Shown here: positions 23,936-38,900 of the stretch, in pieces
How the letters are laid out: each line of letters starts with the position of its first letter
How positions within the stretch are numbered: position 1 is the first letter of the stretch
Source of the DNA: Pyrrhosoma nymphula
Lineage: Eukaryota; Arthropoda; Insecta; Odonata; Coenagrionidae
Length of the DNA stretch: 64,000 bases
NCBI GenBank assembly: GCA_963573305.1
Contig: OY754328.1
Coordinates: 47,545,822-47,609,821, forward strand
Direction: 5' to 3'
The notes under the pieces: model-generated
Seen by the model: only the letters and a program-made list of their open reading frames with translations
Told to the model about the DNA's origin: nothing
The model's database searches: none
Made by a program: the position numbers and the translations under genes

Positions 23936-26900
23936 TTACATATTAATATAATCTGAAATTCTTACCAGTTGCATTGGGCACACCTTTCTTGCATACCATT
24001 CATTGCAATATAAGGCAAACAAAATGGCATCTCCCAGTCCCAGTGAAAATATCATCATTATATTGCAAATATCTCCTTTAGTTTTGATGTAGGATGTCAT
24101 CATCCCTGAAAATAATTGTAACTTTTTTAAAGGAACATCAGGAAATCACAAGCAACAGTATAAAATACTAGTTAACAATAGCAAAGAAATGGGTAAGAGG
24201 TACCTAATATTTTTCAGTGGGCTATGTACAATAATTTTAAAATAAGCTTGTACAATTGTACATATTGGTAGGTAGTAAATAATTATTTAAATTTTAAATG
24301 AAAGTTTTTTTTTGTGAGTGCAGAGATAACTCACTGAACTAGGAGATTTACTTATTTGACAGATTCAGAAGTACCATTATGATGGAATGCAGTTATTGTT
24401 TATTTGAAATGGTAACCTCTATATGTAGTAGAGATGAGCTTTAAGAAAATACCATATAAACGTGAGTATAAGACAATTTTCTTTCTTTTTTCGGCCAATT
24501 AAACATACCTTTGACTTACAGTCTAGTCACTAAATACAGTGAATTTTTTATATTTTTTTCAATATACATATCTGCATATTGGCTGCATAAAACCATGTTT
24601 CTCTGTTACTCATAAGCCATAGATAATATTCGCCGAGAAATGCATCAGATTCACATTCTAAGTTTTGTATTAGGACCTACCTCTGATAAATACACTTGGT
24701 ACTTCCTTTTTATGATATTCATGCTATAATCAAGGCCAATAATTTTACTGTACAAATATCGCATAACTAACCTGAAGCACTCGGATTTCCTGATTAGCTA
24801 CGGGTGACATAAAATGGGGCTGTAAATTACCACAAATATACTGATTGCTGTTACATATTGTTTTACATGCATCATAAAAATATCTAAGAAAATTGACTCT
24901 AAATATTCAAAATATAGAAATATATGATAAGATTAAACAAAAAATATTGATTTATCATCATAAAAACAGGAATCTCCAGTCTTCTATGATTCCCTATACA
25001 CCACACATTCAGATGGCAAACTGAGTCAGTTAAGACTTGCCACTAGCTTCATGGATCCAGTTTCATATCTTTCTTTGAGAGTCCAAAATGTATGTAATTA
25101 TCTTCCTCTTTCAGGTCATATTCATATTTCCATGGCCATCTGTGATGATGGTGGATTCATTGAAGTCAAACACCAGAACCTTATCGCAGTCCGTATTGCA
25201 AAAAATTCCGAAGAATCACTAATATCTTCTCCTCTCCTCTAACTCCACTTTTACTCATAACTAACTTAGCTTAGTACTAAGATAAGTTAATTATGAGTAC
25301 TAGTAACTTATAAGAAGTAAAGTCATCAGCAGTCAAGTATAACTCCACTTTCTTTATCATCTGCACCAGATGTTACAATATCTGATGGTACACAAATCAC
25401 TCTCTGGAGTTAATACTCCATTCACGGCAAATATTTTACCCTGCAAGTGTACATTACATCTCTCGTCATCGACCTATCTTTTTTCCTGCTGTGCTATCTA
25501 CTGTCGTGCAATCGCTATGGTGGGTGGCACGGAAGCATAGACCTTGAATCTCCCAGACCTTGATCTAGGGACAGAAGATGATGATTTCCTCAGTCAAGAC
25601 GATGACAATGATATGACTGTCCCATCACAAATACTGACAATTGCATCGAAGAATGCTGTTGCCATCAACGCAGCCAATTTCGTAGCAGTTAAAGATATTA
25701 TCGATACATTTATAGAAAGTTTGCCTTTCCTTTTCTCAATGTTTGCTGCTCTTGGCCTCAATATTCATTTCATGTGCCTTTAAGGTTTGTTATTTTTATT
25801 ACGAAACTAGGAGATCAAGCAGTTTTTTCACCTCGACTTATACTTGAGTTACAGAGTTTAGTTGATATTTTTGGCCCGAAAAGGCTTTGATTTATACTTG
25901 AATCGACTTATACACAATGAAATATGGTATGTTTCTGTGAGCTAGGCATAAAATTTCTAACATGTATCAGTGGGTACCATGTCCTTTCTATGGTCAGCTA
26001 TGCCAAACAAACCAATGGTGCCAAGCATAAAAAATGCTGTGATTCATGTGGCAGAAGCACTTCTAGAAACCTTGAAGGATGACCTAGGTAGACACAGTAG
26101 CTCAGCAAAAATGATCTAAATAATTAGTCAAATGGCAATATATCTGCAGATTGGTAAGAAAATTAGAAAAGTGAAGAGACATTTTCTGGAGAAAGATTCA
26201 CTGACAAGATAGAACTGACTCCAGTAGAATTAATCAAGGTACACTCGCCGCATAAAGTCTGGCGACATCGACAAAAGCCCCGATTAATTGAAACTATGAT
26301 TTTGTGTGGGTCCAATGATTCAAAAGTGAGGGGTGGGGAGGAGAGATGGAGAGGAGGGGGGTGGGAATGAGGTGAGAAAGTGGCCAGAGTAGTCGTGAAT
26401 CGGAACCTCGTCTTGGGGGCTAGTGAATTAAGGTGATTAAGTTGCCGATGTCGCCAAACTTTATACGGCGACTGTACATACATAATATGTATTTGCAGTT
26501 AAAGGTCTCTTACCATTATAGATAATGTTTTAGAGGGAAAGTCTTATGTATGTTAAAGTAAAATATGGCAATAATTTCAGTGCTTGAAATTATAGGTACT
26601 TGAATGCATTTGGAAGTGAGAAATCAATATCAGATCTATAATCATATTTTATAAGTGCATTTTTTTTTTAAATGATGTCTGATCTGCTTTTGTAGCATAG
26701 CTTGGCAATGGATGTACATGCATGATGCTTTTGGCTATCAAAGCCGCAAGACCCACTGGAAATTATGTATTATCAGAGAGCCAAAAATAATATTCTTTTC
26801 CATCTCTCCAGTACTGCATTAAGAAAATTTCAAGCTTCAATAATAATCCTTAATGTATTTAAGATCCAACTCAATTATATATATATACAATTCTTACCTC

Positions 26901-29900
26901 CAAATCCAGCAAACATTATGAACTGAATGGGATACAGGAATTTGAATGCTGCAGTGAATATGTATTCATGGAAAAATGCTGACACAATGAATACTGTCAT
27001 GCGAGGAATCATTGGTCTGGATTTGTACACCTTCGTATCTTTATCCTTAATGGCTGTGAGACGTGCAACATCCTTATAAATGTACACATAAAGCCAATCT
27101 CCGACAAGTACATTCCATGTTCTGAAGAACCTGGAGTAATTTGAGCAGTTCCACCAATCCTAATGATAAAACAGAAACATGTGAAGACAAATATGATGAA
27201 GGCTCTACCCCCAATGGTTAGTATTTTAAATATTGTCATGTGTGACACATTATAAAATTGTTAGGTTTTTAGATTTTACATGATTTATGAATATTATGAT
27301 ATCAAGCTAATGTCAGCTTTCATTTACAGAACTCAAATCATAACAAATCATCAACAACGTGTATATACATATCAGAATTAATATGCTATTTCTTGTTTGG
27401 TATTTTTGTATTTCTGTTATTCTCTCTGTATGTTCTCGCTGTGAGAAATTGCAATTGTATGCCCATTGTTGTTCTTAGGTGGCTTTGCCACAGAACATAA
27501 ATATAAATACATATATTTATTATTATATAATCAGGAAATGATGATAGACCAAGGCTTAAGGCATAAAAAGTCTTCAGTAAGTATTAAATTCTGAGTAAAT
27601 CAAGTATAGTAGTTTTACAGTGATTTATTCATTGGGCATTACCTATATTTTGAATATATTTAGGCATAAAATTAAATTAAATTGGGCATAACATTAACCG
27701 TCAACGAGCTAATTTTTATGAAATTATCCATTGTAATAAAATGTAGATATTATCATAGGAATGCTTGTTTTCGATTAAGTGCATGACAAACATTGATTTG
27801 TTGTCAACATGAAGCAGTGATTTTATATGTTTCGTAATTCTAGCATCAAATTTTCTACCATAGTTTTCCCAGTATAAAAAACAATTACAATCAGGTGTTG
27901 TACATTTTAACAAAAAGGTACCACTTTTGCTACTATCATTGAAATGACCATGGGAATTCAAGAGAAAAATACCGAAAGTCACCAGGTATATCATATAATT
28001 TTACATTCTCTTAGGGAAAAAGTTTACCTAATTTGCATAATAAATGTTGGACAAAGGGTTCTTTTGTCCCAGAGCCGCAGGGGACTGTCATCGATGAACA
28101 AATTCCTAAGGAGAGGAGGAAATAAGTACGCATTCTTGTTTATTCATGTGCAAAATGCTCATTCGGTGCGGCTGTTACACCCATCCAAATTTTATACCAA
28201 CTATCCTACTGCTGCCATCTTTAAAACACTTTTGAAATTGAATGCAAATGCGCTCAGCATTTCCATTAACCATAGCTCACCATCACCTCCCTTACTCCCC
28301 CATTCCTCCACTCAGCAGGATTTCCCTTCAAGAGGGAGCTACGAGCTCTGACATGCTCGAGGGCAAAGGCACTCTCTTTCTATCTGGCCACTACCGAGAC
28401 AATTGTGTGACAAATGTTAGCAAATGACACATAAGCATTGGAAACAATTAAGGAAAAAATAAATGGGGTGGAAACTTTCTAAGTATCTACTCCTTATCCC
28501 TAAATTGCCAACAAAAAACCACAACATGCAGTGACATAGCCACGATTTTGGTTAAGCTACAAGTTTATACTTGTGGTTTTATGTCAATGTGCAAATAAGC
28601 CATCAAAGCATGGAAACCACATTGATAGTAAAACCAGAGTTATATGATTTGATTCACATATCAGGTATCAACATATTAATGTTGTCTGATATGTAAAAAC
28701 TTGGAGTTGTGCAAGGAAAATAAAATTTCAAAGAATGATTGCCTACCTGATAATACATGCGGTCTGGGAACCGCATCAATTCTGCAAAGCCATTCATCCA
28801 ACAGTGAAGCAAGAGATAGAAAGATGCCAAGTGCAGTATCAGCATTGGAATTATGGTGCGGATGATATTTGATATCAGGATTTTCCATGAAAATTTCTCT
28901 GAAGTGAAGTTCTGATAATGAGGAACAATGTAGTGCTTGAATACAGTGGCCCAAATAACCATCATGACAGCAACACTGGCAAAGTTCCATATAACCACTT
29001 TCCAGTCGATATGACTTTTCCTGCAAGAATATAAGTAATAATGGGATAGCATTTTTTAAATGACTTCAGCATATTTTAGCAATAGGAATTTATCATTTAG
29101 GTAAATATAATTTAATAGATATATGGGTATATAGTACACAACAAAGTTTATTAACAAAAAATTAACATGATGCAATAATGCAGCTCCATTTTTTTAGTGC
29201 TCTTGAGTCAAGATTATTTTCCTACATAACATGCTTAGCTTACAACAACTATATACACATTCTTTTCCCCTTCAGCCTCAATTTATGCCACTATTTTGCT
29301 CAGTTTTGAACAAAAATATGAGAGGTAGGTAGGAGATCCAAAACTGCCACAACTTGCAACATGATTTCACTCAAGAAGGAAAAATGAAAATCAGAGAATT
29401 TCTTGGCCCTCAGAAATTTGAAGAAATATGATTGCCTTATATTTTCTCTGGATTGGGGCCACAACTGTCACATGACCAAACTACTAAAGGAAATGAGTGA
29501 TCAAATAGGATGCAAAAAATCCATTAGAGGTATCTAGGTGTCGCAGGAATTGGTGGCACTCACCTGAATAGAACGTGGCTTTAGAGAAGAGATCATGTGA
29601 TGTAAAATTACACATTCTATAAGTGGAAAATAAAACTTGCATCTAGAACTAAACAAATGAATTAGGATATATAGAAAATATTGTTTTAATAACCATGAGT
29701 TATTTCATTATTTAAACTATTATTCACAGCATTTTTATGATAAATTCCACAAGGCCTATCAGAGAAGCAATTGCTACCTGTCACTTAAGCCAACTGGCTA
29801 GCTGGCTAATTGCTATTCTTCAATCTAAACTAATCTTCAAGCTTCGAGCTAATCAAAGTGGTGCCACTTTTGCTGAGATTTAAGTCCTCATCTCCATAAA

Positions 29901-32900
29901 TTGTCTGTCACTGTATGTCCCAATGTGTACTTGAGGCCCATTCTATGATAAATATAATGGTGCATTAGTTCCTCATGTAGTAACACAATCCATTTCAATC
30001 CCAGTGGATGAATGATTTTAGTACAAGATAATCATCCAATTCACACTATGATTTGTATGAAGCAGTTTTTTTAAGGAAAATACATATAAGGATTATTGTA
30101 TTACCTTGGCCATCAAACTGGCCCCACCTTAACCTTATTGAAAGTGTTTCAGACTTCATGCAGAAAGAAAGCGAAAGCACTGGAAACTCACCCACTATCA
30201 ACGGCCCTGGCACATATGAATAATTCTATGCTCAATGATATATGTACCTGTACACAATGATTTGTTAGAAAAGAGACAGTGATGTTTTAAAACTTAAGTA
30301 TCTCAGTGATGTGTCGAGAATAGCATTATTTGTACTGGATAATGTAATTTTGTTCCTACTACGCTCAAGGGTTGTGTACCCTTTTTTTCCATTTTTGAAA
30401 TCAAAAGTTCACAATGAAAAGGATATACTGGTGCTGATCAGAGTTAATACATAAAAAATTAAGTTTACTGTAAAACACTTAATAAGGGCATATTGTGAGG
30501 CTGCCAAGAAAGAAAGCATATAGCCATGTTGGCTGACTTTGATTACGATTTCATTTTACAAGTAGACATGTTAATGCTTCATTCTTCCTGGTTTGAAAGT
30601 ATTTGTGAGTCAGAGAAATTCTTAAAAGAACTATATATATAAGTTGGTATGGTCGGAGAGGAGAGGAAGCTTATGGCAGAGGTTCGGAGAAGGCAGAAGA
30701 GATGGATGGAGGAGGTTTTGAGAGGAGAGGGCATGTTGAAGAGAGTGATAGAGGGGAGAACACTGGGGAAGCGTGGAAGAGGAAGGAAGAGGGTAGGAAT
30801 TCTGGACGAAATAAGAGGAGGAAGAAGATATGAAGAATTGAAGAGGGATCTAATAACGGGCCATCCTGAGGAGGGAAAGCGAGACAATGTCTATGAGGTT
30901 GGGATGCAGAATGGGGACTGTCCAAGAACCTACCAATCAGCTGGTAGAATACTTGAATGAAAAATGAAATATTGGTACCTTGAGTGTTTTAAGGTGCTTG
31001 AGGAAGGTGCCATATCGGCATCTTTAGCATCAAAGAGTTGATATATTTGCAACATTAATTTTTACATGGGAAGTTTAACCCATTGCAGCCTTCTGCCAAC
31101 GGCACTTGCAAGAAATGCAAAGGGTAATTTGATAAAATATATCACCCTAGGAAAAAAAAAGTTATGAAGTTATTGTTTTAGATATCCATATGTGGTTTTT
31201 AAAAAATGTTATATACATTGAATTCATTATTAATGATACTATTTTTTTTACATCATCTGAAGAATAAATATAATTATTTCAGTGTTATAAAGTTGAACAA
31301 TATTCTACTTGCGAACTGATATATAGGCCCGCCGCACTTTTCCCCAGTGCAGCAAAAGCCGATATATCGATCTGTCACACTATCTATCTATCGACGGTCA
31401 AGAATGAATCTTAATGAAGAGAAATGCTTTTTGCATAAAATTCTGCAAATTTTGGATTAAATGTTGACAGTCAATAATATTCTCTAAACTTGAGATTTCC
31501 CCAGCTCAGGAAGTACCTAATTTACACGCACATAAATGTAGAGTAAGCTAAATATATTCCATAGTATTTTGTAAGCATGGGTAGAAAAGTAATATTTTTT
31601 GTGTAATGACCCAACCCTGATTAAAGAATAACGATTCATATTTTATTCCTCACCTTGGATAATGACTCCTATAAATAAGTGTTGGTGCTAAGAGGAAATA
31701 AATATATTTGGATATTCCTGGTAAACATTTTTCAAATTCTTCGTCTTCACAATTTTTCATTAATTTTGGAATGTTGGTCCGGCAAAAAGCATATTTTTTC
31801 ATCCCAAAACGAATCTGTAACAAATAATTTTTAAACAATACCAAAAAACTATTCAATAAGCAACTTAATCTCACAAGAGTATATGAATGTTAACAGCTAA
31901 AAATTAACAAATGTATTTCATTAATTTACTTCAGCAGTAGATGCAGCAATCCTAGAAACAGCCTATATTTTTTTTAATTTTTTTAAATTACCAATGAAGT
32001 AAATGACGAAAAAGTACCCACCTGCTCAAACGATACTATCATGGCTGAAACAATCGGAAGATTTCTTTGCATCAAGAAATAGCAAGGAGCCGCAAAGAAT
32101 GTAATCATGTATGTTATCATGGTCAATAACATATAGCCATCCCATTTTTCAATTAAGTGTTGTTTTTTGCCTATTTGAAGATAAGTAAATTATATTATTT
32201 TAATTATCAATGAATTAGTTTTGAAAATTAAATAAGAAGCACATTATGCTAGGATAACATAAAAATGTACCATTATGAAGTTTCCCAAAAAACAGACTGT
32301 TGGCATTATTGCTCTAGGGGATAATTTCTTCCTTTCTTAGGGCATATTATCCTTAGGTCTCGGCCATAACAAGGGAAATTCAAACATAGGAAAGTGGTGA
32401 ACTCATCATTCAAGTCGATGACAGATTAACCCCCACTTTACAGCGAGTGTGTTTTGAACTCACCATCAGAAAAGAGGCACAATCCTTGCCACAGACCTTG
32501 TCTGCATCTAAAATGTTCCATTTCCTACCTAAATCAACCAAATCATATAATAAATTGCTTTCCTGGATATAAACTTTGGAGGGAAAGCTGTAGGTATAGT
32601 TTATGGCTTACAGATGTAAGACAGTTAACCATTGGCATTGATGAAATGGGTATTTCAATGAATTTTATTTATAGACAATGTACTTTCTCAGGGAGCACTT
32701 TTGGATTTGTAGCCTGTTTAATTTCATACTTCGAGAGTGACAAATGATTTCCTAAACTTCTGATATGACTGAAAACTCATGGAAACTCCCACTAGTTTCA
32801 TTTTATGAGAGTGCTAGTGGCAGAGTGTGAAATTAATGTGATGAAGAAAAATAGAGAGAAAATTAAGGTGATGAGGCTTTCTAGAAGTTGGAAGGTGGTG

Positions 32901-35900
32901 CTAAATACTTGGGGAACAGAAGAGGGAGTAAAGAAAGATCTAAGGCTTTCCCGACATATGGTGATATTGAAGGTTGCTCGGGCTTCCCACTGGGTTAAAC
33001 TCTCCATCTCTGCCGACGTTTCGATGTACGTGTCATCCATCGTCATCAGGACATGCCGTACAATGTAGCTGGTCCGGAATAAATTTGCTTGGTTCCAGGT
33101 AAGGCGTCGTGTGATTGGTCCACTGTGTCCTGCCTTGTTCCTCTGGCCTCTCAGGTGCTTCTCAGCACTGGCTTTCAGGAATTGCTGAGAGAGTATCCAG
33201 CGCCACGATTCACGATTTGGACGACAGGTACATCGATACGTTGACAGAGATGGGAAGTTTAACCCAGTGGGAAGCTCAAACAACTTTCAATATCAGAATA
33301 GGGAGTACATACCTATTAAGGAGAAGAGTAGCGGTAGATCAGATATAGCTTAGCGACAGCCAAGGAAGCATTCTCAAAGAGAAGTGAATCAGTGATGGGA
33401 GCCCTGAGTAGAGACAAAAGATATTAGGTATAGGAGAAAACTATTGCATGGAGCATGGTGCTGTGTACGTCAGAAACTTGGTCAATCTGAAAAGAAAATG
33501 TGCATACAATGGAGGCATTAGAGTGATGAGTTTAGAGAAGAATGGAGAGAGGGTGAGCTAGGTACATAGCAAGGAAGACAAATGAAACTCAGCTTGGTAT
33601 GGTGGGGTAGGAAAGGACATTGGTGATTTGTGGTGGAGATTCGTAGAAGGTGACAAATGAGAATGGATGGTGTATTGAGGGGTGAGGGCAAGTTGAAAGG
33701 GAGATAGAGGGACAGCACTTTGCATGGACAGAAGCTGAAAGAAGAGAATTCTGGATGGCATTAAGGGACAGAGGCAAGAGGGTATGAGGATCTTAATAAG
33801 ACTTGATGGTGGGCAATTTATGGGCAAGAAAGTGAAAATATGACCCCAAAAAGGAGAAGTTAGATAAGGGAGTGTACAAAAACCTACCGATCATACCGGT
33901 AGAATAACCAATTAACATTGTGGTGGCTTCTATCTAAATGAAAAATATTTGGGCCAGCTGCAGAGAAATGGCTTAAATATTTATATGAACTGTAACACCA
34001 CTGCATTTCATTAGAAATTACAATAGAATACAATGGAACACATCAAGTTAATTCTATTTGGGATATTATATTTAACATAGGGTATTCACTTGAAAATAGC
34101 AATGGAATGGCAATAAGGAGTGCTATATTAATCACTTTACTAAAACTATATACTAATCCCTCATGATGCTATTGTAGTATGTAATGATAGATGATAGGAT
34201 ATTCATCCCAACCAAAATTATTTAGAAACATTCATAGATCACTGTATTATTTAATTTATGCAGCAGACACATTTCTTGATTCTATTGGAACCATTTCATG
34301 TTAAATTTAATGTACATAAATTATCAATGTTTCAACTCCTTTCCATGCTCACCAAGCTTTTGGAACTTCCTCCTTTCTGTTGCCCAGAAGCAGAACGCAT
34401 AGTAAAATGCAACTGAGGATGAAAACAGTCCGATCCAATACACAACAGTCGTTGCAATTCCTCCAAAATTCCACAGAATCAAGTCAATAGCCAGATCAAA
34501 CCTATAGAAGAACAAAAAGATAAAAAGTGAAAAAATACCTGGAGGTTTATAAAGAGATTATAAGTTTTTATAAAAAGGTTAGGTGACCAATTTGAAAAAC
34601 CTCTAAAAGAAAAAATTATATTCTTCTTATAACAAAATTAGAAAAATATGCACACTACATAATCAAAGGGAAAAAAGTAGCGTGAAATATCTCTGAACGC
34701 GGCTTCCCGCAATGCGGATTCATATTTACGCCGTTTCCATACAAGAGCAAACTTCGCCGAGCGCGGTAGGTGTGTCACTCACTTTTACGCGGTTGCCCTC
34801 GGAGGCCATTTTCACAATTTTATTCCTGGAACGATCAAAACCTAATTTAAAAATCTCATCAATCTTATCTCGTGATTTGAGTTTACTGCGGAAATTCACC
34901 ACGTTTTTTATTCAGTTATCGTTACGCCGTGAACGCCATCACTAAAATGCGGAGTCATTCCATGTTTCTGCGATCGTCTCTGAGTTGTGACGTCGATCTC
35001 TCCGCGAGTGTACCATTTAGGCGCCTATTTGTGGTACGCGTAGTGTTCCGTGATACAATGTATATAGGTACTTACATTCAAGGTCACCATACCCAAGGTC
35101 GTATATAAGGGTATAATGACCTTGGATACCTTGTATCACAGAACACACCACGTAGGTACCACAAACAGGCTCCCAACTGAGTAGCCAACACTGTCCTGTA
35201 CCATACCATAGAGCAGTGGTTCTCAACCTTCCTAAAGCCGCGAACCTTTAATACAGTTCCTCATGATGTGGTGACCACCGGAAATATGGAAACCATCGTA
35301 AGACCATCGGAAATGTGTTTCCCGATGGTCTTATGCGACCCCTGTGAAAGGGTCGTTCGACCCCCTAAGGGGTCGCGACCCACAGGTTGAGAGCCGCTGC
35401 CATAGAGTGACCATATAACTCTTATTCTATGGATGTACACATGATCGTGGCTGCCTATCACGCTGAATATGAGCATTTGCCAGATTTGATCACCCTAATA
35501 AAATAAAGAACTCAAAAGACCAACGTAGCCAAGAACTCATTTCCTAACCCTTAAATATAGGATTGGAACCGGCTGCCTGATGACCTTTTCGAGTCCTTTC
35601 CTAAATCACTAAAATCTATTAGTAGTTGTTTAAAACACCTTAGACAAAAATAATCATTCAAGTGTTATCATACGTGTCATTTCATTTATATTGTTTTAAT
35701 GTCCTGTTATTTTTCTTTTCATTGCCACCCGTAATATTTGCAATGTAACCCGTAAATAAATAAATGATTACCAAGGATTTTGGCTGGATGGTACGAATAC
35801 CAAGGATTATACCGAGGACTGCCTCGGACGTGACGATCGTAGCGTATCGTAAGCTAGCCCATTTTCTTTCGTGAGTTGCGAAGTGCTTTTTTTCATTTCT

Positions 35901-38900
35901 CAAATTGAGTTCTAAACGACGAGATGGGAGTGATACTGAAGACTCTACAAAATAAACGAAGGTATTTTTCTCGCAGGATTATCTGGCTACCTTATATGAA
36001 CTAAGAGACGGAATTTCAGCTTCGTCATTTGCAAAGGCAGTCAGAGGCGTAGCCAGGAATTTCGTTCGGGGGGGGGGGGTCCAAAACCAGGGGAAAAGTT
36101 TTGAAAAACAGGGCGAACTAGACAGTAGACAGTCCTAAGTCGAAACTCGGCCAGCTACACAAACACCGCCATTACACTACCCGAGCGGCCGAGCCCAAAC
36201 GTATCGTTTGATAATTTATTTAAACAAAAGGAAAAACCTTTTTTTGTCAACGGTATGATAATTTATTATTTGTAGACTTTCCCCTGCTCCAAGCTTAATT
36301 AATTTTTTTATATGTCTTAATCTCTTCTCTTGGACTACAACCTTGTCGTGGTTGAAGGGCTTGCGTGCTCCGATGACCCCTAGAGCTGCACTGGCGGGAG
36401 CATTGCTCCTGGTAGGGTCACCCATGCCAGATTGGTCGAAGGTTAGGAGACAGACGAATGGTAGTCCGCGCAGCGTCTGTACCTCAGTGAGGCGGCTGCA
36501 AAAGGCGTCTGACCCCAGTGGGGCGGCCTCTGAAGTGATGGTGTCAAGTAAAAAACACTATTGAGTAAGGCCACGGAAGACTATCTCAATTAAAACAAAA
36601 ACCTTGAAATTATGGACAGTTCTCAATTGATAATGAATCCTGGCAACTACGGGACTCGGCCAAGAGGGCCGGGTGTCGTGCCCGGCAGCGGTGGGAGCAA
36701 GGCCCCTGCGGTCGTCATCACACGAAATCCTTGCTCAGACGTAGCAGCAGCAGAGGAAAAGAAGATAAAGAAGAGGAACGAAACTATCAGAATAGGCACG
36801 TGGAATGTTAGGACTATGATGAGGGCGGGGAAGCTAGAGAATATAAAGCAAGAAATGGAGAGGGTGGGTGTAGACATCATGGGTCTGGGTGAAGTAAGAT
36901 GGAAGGATGACGGGGATTACTGGAGCGGCGACTATAGAGTAATTTATAGTGGAGGGAATGAAAGTCAGCGCGGGGTTGCATTCGTAATGAATAGGAAACT
37001 CGGTAGAAAAGTAGTGTATGCAGAACAGGTGAGTGATAGGATAATAGTCGTGGAACTAAAAGCAGAACCAACGAATTTAATTATAATCCAGGTTTATATG
37101 CCTACCTCTAATCATAAAGAGGAGGAGGTAGATGGGGTGTACGATCAGCTAGAGGAAATAATTGGTAGGATACCAGGAAGTAAGCACCTGGTAGTAATGG
37201 GGGATTGGAACGCGGTGGTGGGTGAAGGAAGAGATGGGCGGGAGGTGGGCGATTACGGGCTAGGAAGGAGAAACGACCGGGGCGAGAAAGCTGTGGAGTT
37301 TTGCCGCAGAAATAACCTAGTAATTACGAATACATGGTTCAGACATCATCCTCGACGTAGGTACACTTGGAAGAAGCCGGGAGACACAGATAGGTTCCAG
37401 ATAGATTATATAATGGTACGTCACAGATACAGGAATAGTGTTAAAAACTCGCATACTTATCCAGGAGCTGATGCAGACACAGACCACAACTTATTAGTCA
37501 TGAAATGTCGGGTAAAACTGAAAAAGATGAGAATGGGAAGGAGGGTACGAAAGAGGAATACGGAGGCATTAACTGGGGAAATGAAGAAGAAGTATCGGGA
37601 GAAGGTGGATGAGAGAATGGGTGAGGACCATGGAGTTAGATCAGTCGAAGATGAATGGGGAAGTTTGAGAAACGGAATTATAGAAGCGGCGAAAGCAACG
37701 GTAGGCGTAGTGAGTGCAACTAAAATTAGAAAACCGTGGATCACGAAGGAGATGATCAGGGAGATGGAGGAGAGAAGGAAATGGAAGAGCGTAAACTCAG
37801 AGCTAGGTAAGAGAAAATACCGAGAATTTAATAACAGGCTTAGAAGAGAAACAAAGAAAGCAAGAGAGGCGTGGTGGAGAGAACAAATCGACGCGTTAGA
37901 GAAATACCAAAAAGAGGAAAGAGCAGATGAATTATATCGGAAAGTAAAGGAACTGACGGGTGGTAACAAGGGAAGGGGAATTACAACGATAACAGACAAG
38001 ACGGGAAAGATGATCGTAGAACCGAGAGAGATCCAGGAGAGGTGGAAGGAGTATGTTGAAGAGCTCTATAGTAAAGAAACAAGGCCCAATAGGTTAGATA
38101 TAGAAAGGGAAGACGACATCGACAGCGATGGCATCGGACCAAGTATCCTAGATAGCGAAATCGAAAGAGCTCTAAGAGACATGAAAAGGAATAAGGCGGT
38201 AGGAATAGATGACATACCTGCAGAGTTTTTAAAGAGCATGGGGAAGAACGGAAGAGGAAAACTTTTTGCGCTTATTCGCAGGATTTATGAGGATGGAGTG
38301 TGGCCGGAAGACTTCGCGAAGACTGTACTTATTCCTATACCGAAAAAGAGTAAGGCAAAATCTTGCGAAGACTATAGGACAATAAGCTTAATATCCCACG
38401 CGGCCAAAGTAGTTCTGAGGATTCTAAACAGAAGGCTAGAGAAGAAGGCAAATGAATACCTGGGTGACGACCAGTTCGGGTTTAGGAGAGGGACGGGAAC
38501 GCGAGACGCTATATCGGTGATGAGGACGCTAGTAGAAAGAAACCTAGAGTATGGGCAGGATGTTTTTGCATGCTTCGTAGATTTCGAGAAGGCGTTTGAT
38601 CGGGTGGAATGGACGAAATTAATGGGAGTGTTGAAGAAATTAGGGGTCGATTGGAGGGACAGGCGTCTGATTCGGAATTTGTATATGAACCAGACGGCGC
38701 AGGTTAGGGTAGCCAATGGAGAATGGGGTGGGCCACAATAGGACGGGGAGTGCGGCAAGGGTGCCCACTATCGCCGTTGCTTTTAACGTGTATTCAGAGG
38801 AAATGGTAAGGGAGGCATGGGGGGGGGGGGAAGTAGGAATAAAGGTAGGAGGGGAGCTGATAAAATCAGTGAGATTTGCAGATGATCAAGCATTAGTTAG

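Noticed and set aside
30644..30977. Firm target duplication for the truncated RTE copy
   Set aside because: The ttggta match is only 6 bp and partly overlaps the element's own sequence, so it is suggestive only.
37457..37999. 180-codon minus-strand frame
   Set aside because: It is the antisense shadow of the RTE-like ORF; its serine/leucine-rich composition is what the reverse of a Lys/Glu-rich ORF gives.
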